NCBI GenBank assembly: GCA_963701715.1 | Contig: CAVPAX010000006.1 | Span: 329,388-393,387 of the forward strand | Direction of reading: 5' to 3' | DNA length: 64,000 bases | Source: Methylotenera_A sp963701715 | GTDB taxonomy: Bacteria > Pseudomonadota > Gammaproteobacteria > Burkholderiales > Methylophilaceae | Part shown: piece by piece, positions 52,814 to 63,885 of the stretch | Position numbering within the stretch: position 1 is the stretch's first letter | How the letters are laid out: every line of letters starts with the position of its first letter | Notes under the pieces: model-generated | What the model was told of the DNA's origin: nothing | Database searches by the model: none | Seen by the model: the letters and a program-made list of their open reading frames with translations, nothing else | Position numbers and translations under genes: made by a program

Positions 52814-55800
52814 ATGCAGTTATCACCGCCTAAGCTGGGGCAAAAAAGCCGTTTTTCTTATTCTGCCAATGGGTTAGATAGCTTATCTCTTGCTTTACTT
52901 GCATGTCGCTTAAAAACAACACCAGAAATTAAACCGGTACCGTTGGTGATTATTACTGCCAGCGCTTTCGAGGCGCAGCGCTTGCTGGATGAAATGCCTT
53001 ATTTTGCGCCAGATTTGAGCGTGCATTTGCTGCCGGATTGGGAAACTTTACCCTACGATGTGTTCTCTCCGCATCCTGATTTGATCTCCGAACGCTTAGC
53101 GACTTTATACAAAATCAGCCAGAGTCAATGCGATGTGGTGATTGTGCCGGTAACTACGGCTTTATTGCGTTTACCGCCAGTGGCTTTTATGTCGGCATAT
53201 ACGTTTATGCTGAAAAAAGGTCAGAACCTCAATTTGGAGGCGCTGCGCCATCAATGCGCGCAAGCGGGTTACCATCATGTCAGTCAGGTGATTTCGCCGG
53301 GGGAGTTCAGCGTGCGCGGCGGTTTGGTAGATTTGTTTCCTATGGGTAGCGTGCTGCCTTACCGCATCGATTTGTTTGATGATGAAATAGAAACGATTCG
53401 AACATTTGACATTGATACCCAACGCAGTCTATACCCGGTGCCGGAGATCAGACTGTTGCCGGCGCGCGAATTTCCTCTGGATGAAGCGGGCATCAGCAAG
53501 TTCAGAAGCAACTTTCGAGAACAGTTTGAAGGCGATCCCCAGCGCGCAACCATATATAAAAACGTGAGCAAAGGCGTGGCTAGTGGCGGCATAGAATGGT
53601 ATTTGCCGCTATTTTTTGATGAAACCTCAACATTTCTGGATTATTTACCAAATAACGCCAATCTTTGTTTACATGGCAATTTGGATAAAGCCGCACAGCA
53701 GTTCTGGATTGATGCAGGCTCAAGATATCGATTATTGGCACACGATGCAGAACGGCCAATCCTGAAGCCAGAAAATTTGTTGATTAAGACCGATGATTTT
53801 TTTGCGCAAACGCATGATTATCCAACCTTAATCTTAACGCTTGAAGCAGGCAACCCATTGCCAGCGCTGGAAATTGAGCGGCGGGCTGAGCAGCCTTTGC
53901 ATAAATTAAAGGCCTTTACCGAATCAACTAATAAACGCGTTTTGATTACTGCTGAAAGTCTTGGTCGCCGTGAGACGATGGCACAATTGTTTACGGAATA
54001 TGACCTGCCAATGCCAACATGCGAGACCTGGCAGGAGTTTGAGGCTAGCCAGCAATCTTTAATGCTCGGCGTGTCAACTTTACACAGCGGGTTTGTCAAT
54101 GATGAGTTCGTATTAATCACCGAGTCCGAGCTTTATTCAGGCACGGTACGCCAACAACGTCGTCGAGAAAATGAAAAAGCGCGCAGCACAGAGGGTATGC
54201 TCAAGGATTTATCCGAGCTGCATCTGGAAGATCCGATTGTGCATGAACAGCACGGCGTGGGACGTTATAAAGGCTTGGTAAATCTGGATTTTGGTGAAGG
54301 TGAAACTGAGTTTCTGCTGCTGGAGTATTATGGCGACGACAAGCTTTATGTGCCAGTTTCACAATTGTTTCTAATTTCTCGTTATTCCGGGGGGCCACCA
54401 GAGAGTGCGCCATTGCATAGGCTTGGCAGTGGGCAGTGGGAAAAGGCCAAGAAAAAGGCACTTAAACAAATCCGTGATACTGCAGCGGAATTGCTGAATC
54501 TCTATGCTCAGCGTGCCGCACGGCGCGGTCATGCGTTTACCTTGAGTCTAAAAGATTACGAAGCGTTTTGTGAGGGTTTTCCGTTTGAAGAAACGCCAGA
54601 CCAACTAGAAGCGATAGAGAATGTAATCAAGGACATGCAATCAGGTCGCCCGATGGATAGGCTTGTGTGCGGCGATGTGGGTTTTGGCAAGACAGAAGTG
54701 GCTCTACGAGCGGCATTTGTAGCAGTGATGGGTGGCAGGCAGGTGGCGGTGTTGGTACCGACAACATTACTTGCAGAACAACATTATCAAAATTTCTGTG
54801 ATCGCTTTGCAGAGTGGCCGATTAAAATTGCCGAAATTTCGCGTTTTAGAACGGCCAAAGAGCAAACGCAAGCATTGGCTGATCTGGCAGATGGCAAAGT
54901 GGATATTATCATTGGCACGCATCGTCTTATTCAAAAAGACGTGAAATTTAAAAACCTCGGTTTGGTGATTCTGGATGAAGAACATCGCTTCGGAGTGCGC
55001 CAAAAAGAACAGCTCAAAGCGATGCGCGCCGAGGTTGATGTGCTCACGCTAACCGCAACGCCGATACCGCGTACGCTAAGTATGGCGATGGAAGGGCTGC
55101 GCGAGTTTAGCGTCATCGCCACACCGCCGCAAAAACGGCTGAGCATTAAAACCTTTCATACAGATTACTCCGAAGGCATCATTCGCGAGGCAATGATGCG
55201 CGAATTCAAGCGTGGCGGCCAAGTGTACTTTCTGCATAATGAAGTCGACACTATTTTTGTGATGCGTGAGAAACTGGAAAAAATCGCCCCTGAAGCACGA
55301 ATTGGCATTGCGCATGGGCAACTGCGCGAGCGCGAACTGGAAACGGTGATGCGCGATTTTTACCAGCAACGATTCAATGTGTTGTTATGTACTACCATTA
55401 TTGAAACAGGCATCGATGTGCCAACCGCTAATACCATCATCATCAATAAGGCAGACATGTTTGGTTTGGCGCAGCTGCACCAACTTAGAGGCAGAGTAGG
55501 GCGCAGCCATCATCAGGCGTATGCCTATTTGTTAACAGAGCCGGATCGAAAGATCACAACTCAAGCGCAAAAACGTCTGGATGCTATTCAGTTGCTTGAA
55601 GATTTAGGCGCGGGCTTTCACTTGGCAATGCACGATTTAGAGATTCGCGGTGCCGGTGAGTTGTTAGGAGATAGCCAAAGCGGCGAGATGCAGGAAATTG
55701 GCTTTAATTTGTATTCTGATATGCTCAACCATGCTGTAAAACAACTTAAGGCAGGCAAAGAACCGGATTTAAACGCACCCCTCGGAATCACGACGGAAAT

Positions 55801-56218
55801 CAATCTACACGTACCTGCATTGCTGACAAACGCCTATTGCCCAGATGTGCATGAGCGCTTAGTGCTATACAAGCGTCTGGCAAATGCTAATACAGACGAT
55901 GAGCTGGATACGCTACAAGAGGAACTGATTGATCGCTTTGGTTTACTACCGGAGCAGGGTGAAGCATTATTGGCATGTCATAGACTGCGTATTGCTGCTA
56001 AACCGCTTGGGATTAACAAAATAGATGCGTCTGATAGCGCAGTGCAATTGCAATTTTCTCAAAATACTGACTTGGATCCGATGAAGCTGATTAATTTACT
56101 GCAGCGCGATCGCCGTTGTCGTATGAATGGACCAGATAAATTGCGTGTTACGGTACAATTGGGTAACGTAAGTCACCGAACGGAGTTTGTAAAAATGCTA
56201 TTGAAAGAGTTTGTTTAG
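52814..56218 (+). CDS. mfd: Transcription-repair coupling factor Mfd
   Basis: 1134 aa, full length. UvrB-homology modules about 1-330, the RNA polymerase-interaction (CarD-like) domain about 475-545 (DPIVHEQHGVGRYKGLVNLDFG), SF2 helicase with Walker A CGDVGFGKTEVALRAAF and DEEH box VILDEEHRFGVRQKEQ, TRG region, and a C-terminal autoinhibitory domain. It removes stalled RNA polymerase and recruits UvrA. Single gene, intact. Confidence 0.97.
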   Translation: MQLSPPKLGQKSRFSYSANGLDSLSLALLACRLKTTPEIKPVPLVIITASAFEAQRLLDEMPYFAPDLSVHLLPDWETLPYDVFSPHPDLISERLATLYKISQSQCDVVIVPVTTALLRLPPVAFMSAYTFMLKKGQNLNLEALRHQCAQAGYHHVSQVISPGEFSVRGGLVDLFPMGSVLPYRIDLFDDEIETIRTFDIDTQRSLYPVPEIRLLPAREFPLDEAGISKFRSNFREQFEGDPQRATIYKNVSKGVASGGIEWYLPLFFDETSTFLDYLPNNANLCLHGNLDKAAQQFWIDAGSRYRLLAHDAERPILKPENLLIKTDDFFAQTHDYPTLILTLEAGNPLPALEIERRAEQPLHKLKAFTESTNKRVLITAESLGRRETMAQLFTEYDLPMPTCETWQEFEASQQSLMLGVSTLHSGFVNDEFVLITESELYSGTVRQQRRRENEKARSTEGMLKDLSELHLEDPIVHEQHGVGRYKGLVNLDFGEGETEFLLLEYYGDDKLYVPVSQLFLISRYSGGPPESAPLHRLGSGQWEKAKKKALKQIRDTAAELLNLYAQRAARRGHAFTLSLKDYEAFCEGFPFEETPDQLEAIENVIKDMQSGRPMDRLVCGDVGFGKTEVALRAAFVAVMGGRQVAVLVPTTLLAEQHYQNFCDRFAEWPIKIAEISRFRTAKEQTQALADLADGKVDIIIGTHRLIQKDVKFKNLGLVILDEEHRFGVRQKEQLKAMRAEVDVLTLTATPIPRTLSMAMEGLREFSVIATPPQKRLSIKTFHTDYSEGIIREAMMREFKRGGQVYFLHNEVDTIFVMREKLEKIAPEARIGIAHGQLRERELETVMRDFYQQRFNVLLCTTIIETGIDVPTANTIIINKADMFGLAQLHQLRGRVGRSHHQAYAYLLTEPDRKITTQAQKRLDAIQLLEDLGAGFHLAMHDLEIRGAGELLGDSQSGEMQEIGFNLYSDMLNHAVKQLKAGKEPDLNAPLGITTEINLHVPALLTNAYCPDVHERLVLYKRLANANTDDELDTLQEELIDRFGLLPEQGEALLACHRLRIAAKPLGINKIDASDSAVQLQFSQNTDLDPMKLINLLQRDRRCRMNGPDKLRVTVQLGNVSHRTEFVKMLLKEFV

Positions 56219-56227
56219 AACCGGGCA

Positions 56228-56803
56228 TCATTTAAAAAACAAGACAGCTAGCACTACCAGCATGACGGTTGCCCAGCCGATACGGTCAACATATTTATGT
56301 AAGTTAGCCTCCATGCGCGCCCCGCCCCATTTCATCAAGCCTGCAACAATAAAAAACCGTGAGCCTCGACCGATTAAAGAGGCGATAGTAAACGGCAGAA
56401 TTGCCATTGAGAGCGCGCCTGCTGCAATGGTGAATACTTTGTAGGGGATGGGTGAAAAGCCTGCGACAAATATTGCCCAGAAGCCCCATTCTTTAAACCA
56501 AAGCTCCGCGGTTTGAAAATGCACCCAGTAGCTGCTTGTTTTTAAAAAGGGCTCGATTAAATCAAAAGCTATTGCACCAATCAAGTAACCAAACAAGCCG
56601 CCTAATACCGAAGCCATGGTAGTTAAAATGGCAAACCACCACGCTTTAGACGGGTTTGCCAAGCTCATGGGAGCGAGCATTACATCTGGAGGAATTGGAA
56701 AGAATGAAGATTCGGCAAAACTTAATGCGCCTAAATACCATTGCGCATTAGGTAGTCTAGACCAAACCATCACTTTTTGATAAAGGAGAGAGAATATTTT
56801 CAT
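56228..56803 (-). CDS. DedA/YqaA-family (VTT domain) membrane protein
   Basis: 191 aa. The domain motif AESSFFPIPPDVMLAPMSLANP is followed by a G-rich helix (VLGGLFGYLIGAIAFDLI), GFSPIPYKVFTIAAGALSM and RGSRFFIVAGLMKWGG, the YqaA/DedA arrangement of membrane-spanning and reentrant helices. Homologues flip or transport lipids such as undecaprenyl phosphate in some clades; the role here is unknown. Convergent with mfd. Confidence 0.85.
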   Translation of the reverse strand: MKIFSLLYQKVMVWSRLPNAQWYLGALSFAESSFFPIPPDVMLAPMSLANPSKAWWFAILTTMASVLGGLFGYLIGAIAFDLIEPFLKTSSYWVHFQTAELWFKEWGFWAIFVAGFSPIPYKVFTIAAGALSMAILPFTIASLIGRGSRFFIVAGLMKWGGARMEANLHKYVDRIGWATVMLVVLAVLFFK

Positions 56804-56829
56804 ATAGTTGCGAATTCTACCTGAAGAAA

Positions 56830-59800
56830 CTAAATTTCAATGAGCTTTCCTAAACTTAAGAAAAATACTGCTTGTTTAACTGGTAGTTTTTCATCTGCAA
56901 ATAAGGCGGCATAGCGCTCCAGTTGTGGCTTGTGAGATTGTGCGGCAATGTGCGCATTGGCTTCGGTGACTTCCAAACCAAATTTGTAATCGATAATCCA
57001 GCGTATCTTGGTTTTAGTTAAAGCATCATTTTCCACAAAAGTTAAATCAATACGATGCTCTTGCACTGCATTATCATTTATCGCAGTTATGCTTAATTCA
57101 GCTTGGGTGGATGCTCTAGAAGCTAATATCCATGAGCCTTGTGGGCTGTTGATAGTTTGTTTGAGTGCGGCGATAATCTGCGGCACCTGTTTTTCGGCTT
57201 CATTTTTAGCGTGACCGCGTTGCATAAGCCAAAAAAGCATGCTCTGGAAGGCAATATCCATGCGGCTTGCAGGCCAGCGCTCCAAGCCTTCATTCGCAAT
57301 CATTTCCATGTATATATGCGCCAAAGAGCCTGCGTCGGCGGAGAGATTGAGCGATGCTTGCGGCAAGAGTTGGTTGGATTGTGGCTTACTCAATAAGGTT
57401 GCGGCGGTTCCTTCCAGTTGGAATGCGGCGGGTATTTGCAGTTGTTTCTGCCGAATTAAATCGGGTACAAAATTGGCGATTTCATCTTCGGTTTCAGTTG
57501 AGTTTTCAGGTAATTCCATGGTTTTAAATTGTTGGCTCAGTGCTGGCCATAGTAAATCCAGGTAGCTCTTTTTAATAGGATTTATTTCACCCTTAGCGTT
57601 TTGGTTAGCAGTGCCCACCAAGTGCAACTTCCTTTCCGCACGCGTGGCAGCTACATACAATACACGCACCGCTTCATTGGCTTCGCGCTCGTTTTCCAGC
57701 ATTTGCAGATAATCATAGGCAGTCACACTTTCGTCGCGCAGGCCTTTGGGAATGTATGGTGCAGCGAGCAGTTCATGTTTTTCATTTACAGAAACTTCTT
57801 CCCATAAAATCAATGGCTTATCACCATTGTTGCCGCCTGTAGTCGCGCCTAAACCGGGCAAAATCACTGTGTCGAATTCCAGTCCTTTTGATTTGTGTAT
57901 TGTCATCATTTGCAAATTTTCACCCGTGCTGCCGGCTGTCGCAAAAAGTTTGGTAATTTCGGCTTCCATACGTTCTGGCGAGAATTGGTTGCTGCGATCC
58001 AGTGCATCCATACAGCTGAAAAACGCCTGCACATCGACGATGTCGTTTTGCTCCCACAAACAAGCCGCACCGTTTAACATCAGCCAAATGCCGCGAATCC
58101 ATCGACTATTGTTAATGCGACCCTGTGTGGAAAATGCCTCGGTAAAAATATCGCGCACATGATTTAATCGCGTTTGCCCGTCGGCAGATAAACTATTCAC
58201 GATCTCGTCTTGCTGCATCAGCGACCAAATCGTGACATGATGGTTGCTGCCTGCCAGTGCGTACAAATCATGCAGGGTGAGGCCGCACCAAGGCGCGCGC
58301 AGCACTGCCAGCCAATGCACGCGGTCTGCACGATGATGCAGCGCGTGCGTGAGGCTAAGCAAATCCTGAACGACTTGACGGCCTTCCAGCGCCTCGATTT
58401 CTACCGCTTGAAATTGAATTTCTCGGTGATCGCGTCTCAGCTTGGTCACCAAGGCGCCCAAATGTTTTTTGGCGCGCACCAAAACTGCAATTTTCTTCTG
58501 AGGATTTTCGGCTTGTTCGCGCTGAATAATGCGGATGATATTTTCTGCTTCCCGTTGTTGCGCGTCGCTGTTTGTTTCGTTATTTAATTTAATAACCGGA
58601 TGTATTTCTACACCGCTGGAATGCCCATGGATATTGTCCTGCAGGGCAGTTTCTTTTGAACCTGCAATAAAGGCACGGTAACGAATTGCGCCTTGTTTTT
58701 CGTCATCATGCGCGGGAAAAATACGGGCAAAGGTTGTGTTAATCCAATCCACAATGGCAGAGCAAGAGCGGTTGTTGCGATAAAGTTGTAGCTCTTCCAG
58801 CTTGATGTCTCCAATGCCGTGAGCTGCCGCATCAATAAATAATCCAACGTTGGCTTTGCGAAAGCGATAAATGGATTGCATCGGATCGCCCACACAAAAA
58901 AGCGTGCGATTATCGCCTGCCTGCCAGCCAAGTGTAAGTTGCTTCAGCAGCTCAATTTGGCTGGGACTGGTGTCCTGAAACTCATCCACCAGCAAGTGTT
59001 GGATTTGATAATCGAGCTTCAACGCTAAATCTGTCGGCTCGCCAAAATCATTCGTGAGCGCCTGTGTTGCACGTTGTGAAATTTCAACAAAATCCACTTC
59101 ACCTGCGCCCTGGAACACCAGCCACAGTTGCGCCACTGCGAGATTGAGCAATTGAGAAAGCGCAGTGATAATTTGCCAATTCACTTCATCCTTGCCTAAG
59201 GTTGGCAACATGCGAACACGGTGCAAAGCACTCACGTTCTCAATTGCAGCAATCGCTTCCACCAATGCCAGTTTTTGCGATTTACCTTCTTCGGTGGGCG
59301 GGAAGCCAAATTTCACGTTTAGGCCAGCCTCCTTGCGCGGTTCGCCTTTGTCCGTTAATAATAAACTTGCCAGCGCGCGCCACATCGGCAGCGCTTCCGG
59401 CGTTGCCGGAATAGGCGTTTCCCAATCGATGAGCAAAGTGATAGCGTGCTCGCAAGGCAAGTTGGAAGCGGCAAAGCGGGCTATTGGCATTAATAGTTGT
59501 TGAAATGCCAGAGGAAGGGCGATGTCATGTAGTTCTTCTTCAACAAGGTGGCGCAAAGTGTTTTGCAGCAATTTTGCGCTCACTTCGTGTTGTGCCTGAT
59601 GTAGCCACTGATCGCGCATGGCGAGCATTTTTACCAATAAATCAGACAATTTATTCGCGTCATTGTCTACATAACGCAATGCAGCTTTTACCGCATCACC
59701 ATGTTCGCTATTTTCCAATAAAGCCAGCGTTTGCTCGGCGGCTTGCGTGTATAAGATACTCGCATCGTCTGTCACCTTGGGTTGTGCGCCAAAACGACTC

Positions 59801-60201
59801 ATCAGCGGCATTTGTCGAGCCAGGTGTGCACATAAACTATCAATGGTAAAAATACGCAAGCACGATGGGTTCTCAATGAGTTGCCATTGCTTGGATTGCG
59901 CATGTTGTAAGGCTTTCAGGCTCAATTCATAGGTGATGTTTTTATGCGGCTTATCCGGCGGTGTCTGATTGTCAGCGGCGACTAGGCTATCTAAAATACG
60001 TAGCCGCATTTCGGCGGCAGCTTTGTTGGTAAAGGTGATGGCGATAATTTCTTCTGGCGCATTAACGGTTTGCAGCAGCTTCAAATAGCGTTGCGTGAGC
60101 AGTTCGGTCTTGCCCGCACCGGCTGGCGCCTCGACAATAAAAGAGCGGAGTTCGAGTGCGCGCAGGCGGTTTTTTTCATCGATTTCTAACTTGTCTGTCA
60201 T
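56830..60201 (-). CDS. addA: AddA-like UvrD helicase-nuclease
   Basis: 1123 aa. SF1 helicase with Walker A VEAPAGAGKTELL (25-32), LLVDEFQDTSPSQIELLKQL (Walker B), GDPMQSIYRFRKANV, TIHKSKGLEFDTVILPGLG, and VLYVAATRAERKL. The C-terminal ~200 residues hold a PD-(D/E)XK nuclease with WIIDYKFG. It acts with the AddB-like neighbour in double-strand-break processing, replacing RecBCD. It overlaps the upstream addB end by 4 bases. No frame problem. Confidence 0.9.
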   Translation of the reverse strand: MTDKLEIDEKNRLRALELRSFIVEAPAGAGKTELLTQRYLKLLQTVNAPEEIIAITFTNKAAAEMRLRILDSLVAADNQTPPDKPHKNITYELSLKALQHAQSKQWQLIENPSCLRIFTIDSLCAHLARQMPLMSRFGAQPKVTDDASILYTQAAEQTLALLENSEHGDAVKAALRYVDNDANKLSDLLVKMLAMRDQWLHQAQHEVSAKLLQNTLRHLVEEELHDIALPLAFQQLLMPIARFAASNLPCEHAITLLIDWETPIPATPEALPMWRALASLLLTDKGEPRKEAGLNVKFGFPPTEEGKSQKLALVEAIAAIENVSALHRVRMLPTLGKDEVNWQIITALSQLLNLAVAQLWLVFQGAGEVDFVEISQRATQALTNDFGEPTDLALKLDYQIQHLLVDEFQDTSPSQIELLKQLTLGWQAGDNRTLFCVGDPMQSIYRFRKANVGLFIDAAAHGIGDIKLEELQLYRNNRSCSAIVDWINTTFARIFPAHDDEKQGAIRYRAFIAGSKETALQDNIHGHSSGVEIHPVIKLNNETNSDAQQREAENIIRIIQREQAENPQKKIAVLVRAKKHLGALVTKLRRDHREIQFQAVEIEALEGRQVVQDLLSLTHALHHRADRVHWLAVLRAPWCGLTLHDLYALAGSNHHVTIWSLMQQDEIVNSLSADGQTRLNHVRDIFTEAFSTQGRINNSRWIRGIWLMLNGAACLWEQNDIVDVQAFFSCMDALDRSNQFSPERMEAEITKLFATAGSTGENLQMMTIHKSKGLEFDTVILPGLGATTGGNNGDKPLILWEEVSVNEKHELLAAPYIPKGLRDESVTAYDYLQMLENEREANEAVRVLYVAATRAERKLHLVGTANQNAKGEINPIKKSYLDLLWPALSQQFKTMELPENSTETEDEIANFVPDLIRQKQLQIPAAFQLEGTAATLLSKPQSNQLLPQASLNLSADAGSLAHIYMEMIANEGLERWPASRMDIAFQSMLFWLMQRGHAKNEAEKQVPQIIAALKQTINSPQGSWILASRASTQAELSITAINDNAVQEHRIDLTFVENDALTKTKIRWIIDYKFGLEVTEANAHIAAQSHKPQLERYAALFADEKLPVKQAVFFLSLGKLIEI

Positions 60202-62875
60202 TTGTTGCCACTACTTTGAAATCGCTCAAACTGCAATTGCCGTTCTGGTAACCTTAAAAGCGGCAGCACTTCGCAATAAGCCAGCAGGTTTTCATCCTCA
60301 AACTTCACAGCAGCTTCACCTGCTTTTATTTCTTGTGCAATTGCTTCTATGCTGGATTTCCAGTGTCTTAGCAGGGTTTGCCAATCAGCAAAGTTTTGAA
60401 TAAATTTAGGTTTGCCTTTATCTGGTTCAGCTTCAAAATCAACCTCAGAAACACCTTCAAAAGCATGTTCCAGCGTTTTCACCATGCCAAAATGTACGCC
60501 TACAATCTGATCTGCATCGGCCCAGAAAGTCGCATAAATAGGTAGTTGCGGCTCGGTGATACGCGTTTCTCCCCAACTTGTCATTTTAGGTAATTGACCG
60601 GTTTTGTAGTCAACAAACTCTATGCCGCCGTTTTCTAACCGATGAATTCTGTCGATAATCAAGGATACTTCGATTCCGTAAATATCAATTTTTTTAGAGG
60701 CCTCGCAAGCGACGATGCTGAATGCAATATTGCGTTCTTTTTCGTAAGTCAACCAATTGCCAATTAGTTTGTATAACCGATCATGTTCCAGTTCCAACAC
60801 CGTGTTTGAAATCGCTTTGTTCGCTTCAGAAAAGTCTCGCAATGCATTGCGAACGGCCAAATTCAAAGCTTGTGCGAACTCAGTTTCATTCATATCGCGC
60901 AAATCCGCAAATTGGCGATGCTTCTTATCGGGCTGCCAAAACTGCTGCAAAACCGCATGTACCAGTGAGCCGCGCTCCATACTATCCAGACCGCTGCTGG
61001 GTGTTTTAAGGGCTTTTGCGCCTAATCGATATTGGTAAAACGCCCATGCTGGGCAAATTGCCTGCGCTTTGAATAAATTTGTGCCGCCAGAAACATGACT
61101 GCCCGCGCCTACAGCAGGCGCAACGTGATCATTAATATGCGCTAAATTTGCATTGCCTAGCTGACTTAATTGCTCTGCTAGTGTTTCTGCAAGCGGTGCT
61201 TCATCCAGTACAGAGATGTCTTTTATTAAAGGGGAACAACGCAATTGAGTTTCCCCCTCGGTTTTGCTGCTGGAGAAAATAATTTAGCCAGCCGAGTGCA
61301 GAATCCGGTTTTGCACTGTTGCCGCAAATGCTGCTTGAACGCTGTTGTCCGCATTCGGCACCCTAGCTGCACGCTGTATAAATGCCGGCAATAGCGGGTT
61401 AGGGCGTGCTGGCGGAGGCCAAACATGGTCATTCATACCCATTACCCACATGGCGTCTACAGGCTTGCTTGGTGCTTCCATCATGCCTAAAATTTGTATC
61501 GATGGATCACCCTCGGTTTCAGCCTGGAATATCTGTTCGGTGCAAATGAGCTGCATCGCATATATAGCTTCAGACATCAATAAATTGTTGCCAAGCACAT
61601 CAAGTTTACCTAGTTGCAGTAATGCTTTTTGCCAAGCATTAACAACCTGATACCTCAGGCTGGTTAAACTGCGCTGACCTGGCCAACAAGTGTATTTAGT
61701 AAATCGGTGAGTATCTTCGCCCATTGTGAAGCAGCGGTTTTTTTGTTTGAAACGATGGCGTTAGCAGCTTGGATCAGCTAACAAACGACCAATATTCAAA
61801 CTGTTTTCATTTAGGTTTTTGGCAAAAAGAATTAAATTCGCCATTTAAATTGTGCAGGTAAATGATCACGCATTTTTGCGTCCAGCAATGCCCTTGCATC
61901 AGCCTCTTGCTGGTGGGAATACCAAAACGGAGAAAGCAGCATGCTTGAAACCTCCGCTTGCTCTAGCTGATAGCTGCTAAACAGGCGCAGTAAGTTTAAG
62001 GCTGCCTGAATGATAAGTTGCTGCGCAAGCGGTGTACCAAGGGAAAAGTTATAGCAGCGCGTATTATCTGCCAAGCCAGGGCGTAGGCTAGCAGGATAAA
62101 ACACATCATCTAATAAATCCGCCAACTGGTTTCTGATTTCATTAAGCTGTGGCGTGGCTATTGCAAGCTTTGTATTTGGGTTTGCATCTAGCTGCTGCTT
62201 TGCCCAAGCTACAGCGGCGCGACATTCGGCTTCTTGATTATCTAAGTCGTATGCAATGTTTGTGCAGACTCTAGGTGTGTTGTCGTATATTAGCTACTTC
62301 CACACCATGCTTAGTTAAAGTTTCACGATACGTTGCTCTGCGGCGCGGTTTGGTCAAAGCCGGCAAACTTGATACGCTCTGGTAGCTGGTCAGTTATTAG
62401 GCTTAAACAATCCAGCTGCCAATCAATATATCGCACACTTTCAAGCACATTCAGCGCGTTGCAGCGCTCCTGAAACGCACGCTGCCATTGCATAAATTGA
62501 CGTGATTCCTCAGTTTGATGTTCACGCGGCACACGTAGATGCCAAGCGATTACATAGCGGTTCGCCTCAATCGCCGTACGGGCCAAGCCTGCAACATCAA
62601 ACAAATCACCAAAAGTATTTTTTTGAAGTGATTTTGTAATAACGTCTTGCCACAATACTTGTTCATTAAATAGGCTTAGCTGACTCATTGGTTCAGCAAT
62701 TTGGCCTGAAAGTAATCCTTTTTCGATTAAATTATCCAGCCATTGTGACAACGTAAGTACAGGTGTGCTTTCCCATCAAATCTCTTCCGGCCTGCAACTG
62801 ATGCTTAGCGATATCTTTTTGTATGCTACGCGCAAGCCGGGCAATAGTAGGGAAAAGAATCAAGGTGTTTAACAT
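60198..62875 (-). pseudogene. AddB-like PD-(D/E)XK nuclease, heavily frame-disrupted
   Basis: Fragments in changing frames form one ~890-aa AddB-like protein of the betaproteobacterial repair-exonuclease type (I recall TIGR03623). It starts ATG 62875 (MLNTLILFPTIARLARSI), passes through SQWLDNLIEKGLL, LDNQEAECRAAVAWAKQQL, MGMNDHVWPPPARPNPLLP, and ends with the intact part 61244-60198, containing ICPAWAFYQYRLGA and nuclease motif IEFVDYKTG. Required corrections: near 62776, 62341, 62319, 62289, 61837, 61769, 61686, and an in-frame TAA at 61284-61286. The intact addA beside it argues for poor sequence in this stretch rather than decay. Confidence 0.82.
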
Positions 62876-62937
62876 TGCGTCATTCTATTGGATAATGATT
62901 GCTTAGCAAATAAAACACTTAAAACAAGGAAAACAGG

Positions 62938-63330
62938 ATGCTGGCGCAGATTAATAAAATTTTTAAATATTTCATTTGGGTTTTGTTGATTCCAGTTGCA
63001 TTATTTGTGCTTGCAACACATGGGGCAGCTTTATCCTGGGTATATTCGTCTGGTGAACGCGCCGGATATGTGCAAAAGCTTTCGGAAAAAGGTTGGATAT
63101 GTAAGACCTATGAGGGCGAGTTGGTGCTGGTCTCCATGCCAGGCACACAGGCGGAAAAGTTTTATTTTACGGTGCGCGATAAAAATGTCGCCAAAAGAAT
63201 CAATGAAACCGTGGGTAAACGCGTGCGCTTGATATACGAAGAACATAAAGGTATTCCTACGGATTGTTTTGGCGAATCGAGTTATTTTTGTACACGATGT
63301 GCAATTGCTAGACAAGCAAGAGTTTGGTAA
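62938..63330 (+). CDS. Small membrane-anchored protein, unknown function
   Basis: 130 aa as read; ATG with ACAAGGA upstream. One N-terminal helix (FIWVLLIPVALFVLATHGAAL) then WVYSSGERAGYVQKLSEKGWICKTYEGELVLVSM and GKRVRLIYEEHKGIPTDCFGES. I recall this family as an uncharacterised proteobacterial protein. An extra T in the run at 63295-63299 would explain the odd end; removing it gives VHDVQLLDKQEFGN and a stop at 63334. Confidence 0.7.
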   Translation: MLAQINKIFKYFIWVLLIPVALFVLATHGAALSWVYSSGERAGYVQKLSEKGWICKTYEGELVLVSMPGTQAEKFYFTVRDKNVAKRINETVGKRVRLIYEEHKGIPTDCFGESSYFCTRCAIARQARVW

Positions 63331-63340
63331 TTAAGGTTAA

Positions 63341-63849
63341 ATGATGGCTGGAGCCTTAGCAATTAATGATGAAAAAAACTACATCACCCCCGAGGGTTTT
63401 GCAGCACTGCAGGCAGAGTTTCATCAGCTTTATAAGGTTGAGAGGCCAGAAGTAGTACGCACAGTGGCCTGGGCAGCTAGTAATGGGCGATAGAAGCGAG
63501 AACGACGAAAGAGACGTTTACGCCAGATTGATAGCCGCTGCAAGCATCTTATGAAACGCATGGATTTGGCAGAGTATGGTGGATTCCGGCCGCCAGCAGC
63601 ATTTAGAAAAAATATATTTTGGCGCCAAGGAAACTTTGTTTAATTTAGCTGACGATAGCGAACATGTGTATCGCATAGTTGGCAAAGATGAGCTTGAACC
63701 GAGCAAAGGCTACATTAGCTGGGTATCGCCATTAGCAAAAGCCATGCTGGGGAAAGGGTTTGGGCGATACGGTGCGCGTGCAAACGCCTAAAGGCGATGA
63801 GGCGTTTGAGGTGACAGATATACGATATCAGGCACCAGTATCGGAATAA
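63341..63849 (+). pseudogene. greB: Transcription elongation factor GreB, frame-disrupted
   Basis: The N-terminus NYITPEGFAALQAEF and RPEVVRTVAWAASNG, the middle RQIDSRCKHLMKRMDLAE, and the C-terminus DSEHVYRIVGKDELEPSKG, ISWVSPLAKAMLGKG and DEAFEVTDIRYQAPVSE are clearly GreB, which rescues backtracked RNA polymerase. Frames break at an extra G near 63484-63486, a multi-base loss near 63500-63510 (the ENADYIYGK region), near 63571 and an extra T near 63758. The segments are in order. Confidence 0.82.
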
Positions 63850-63885
63850 ATTGAATTTATCTTCTCAATTTAATATCATAGAGTC

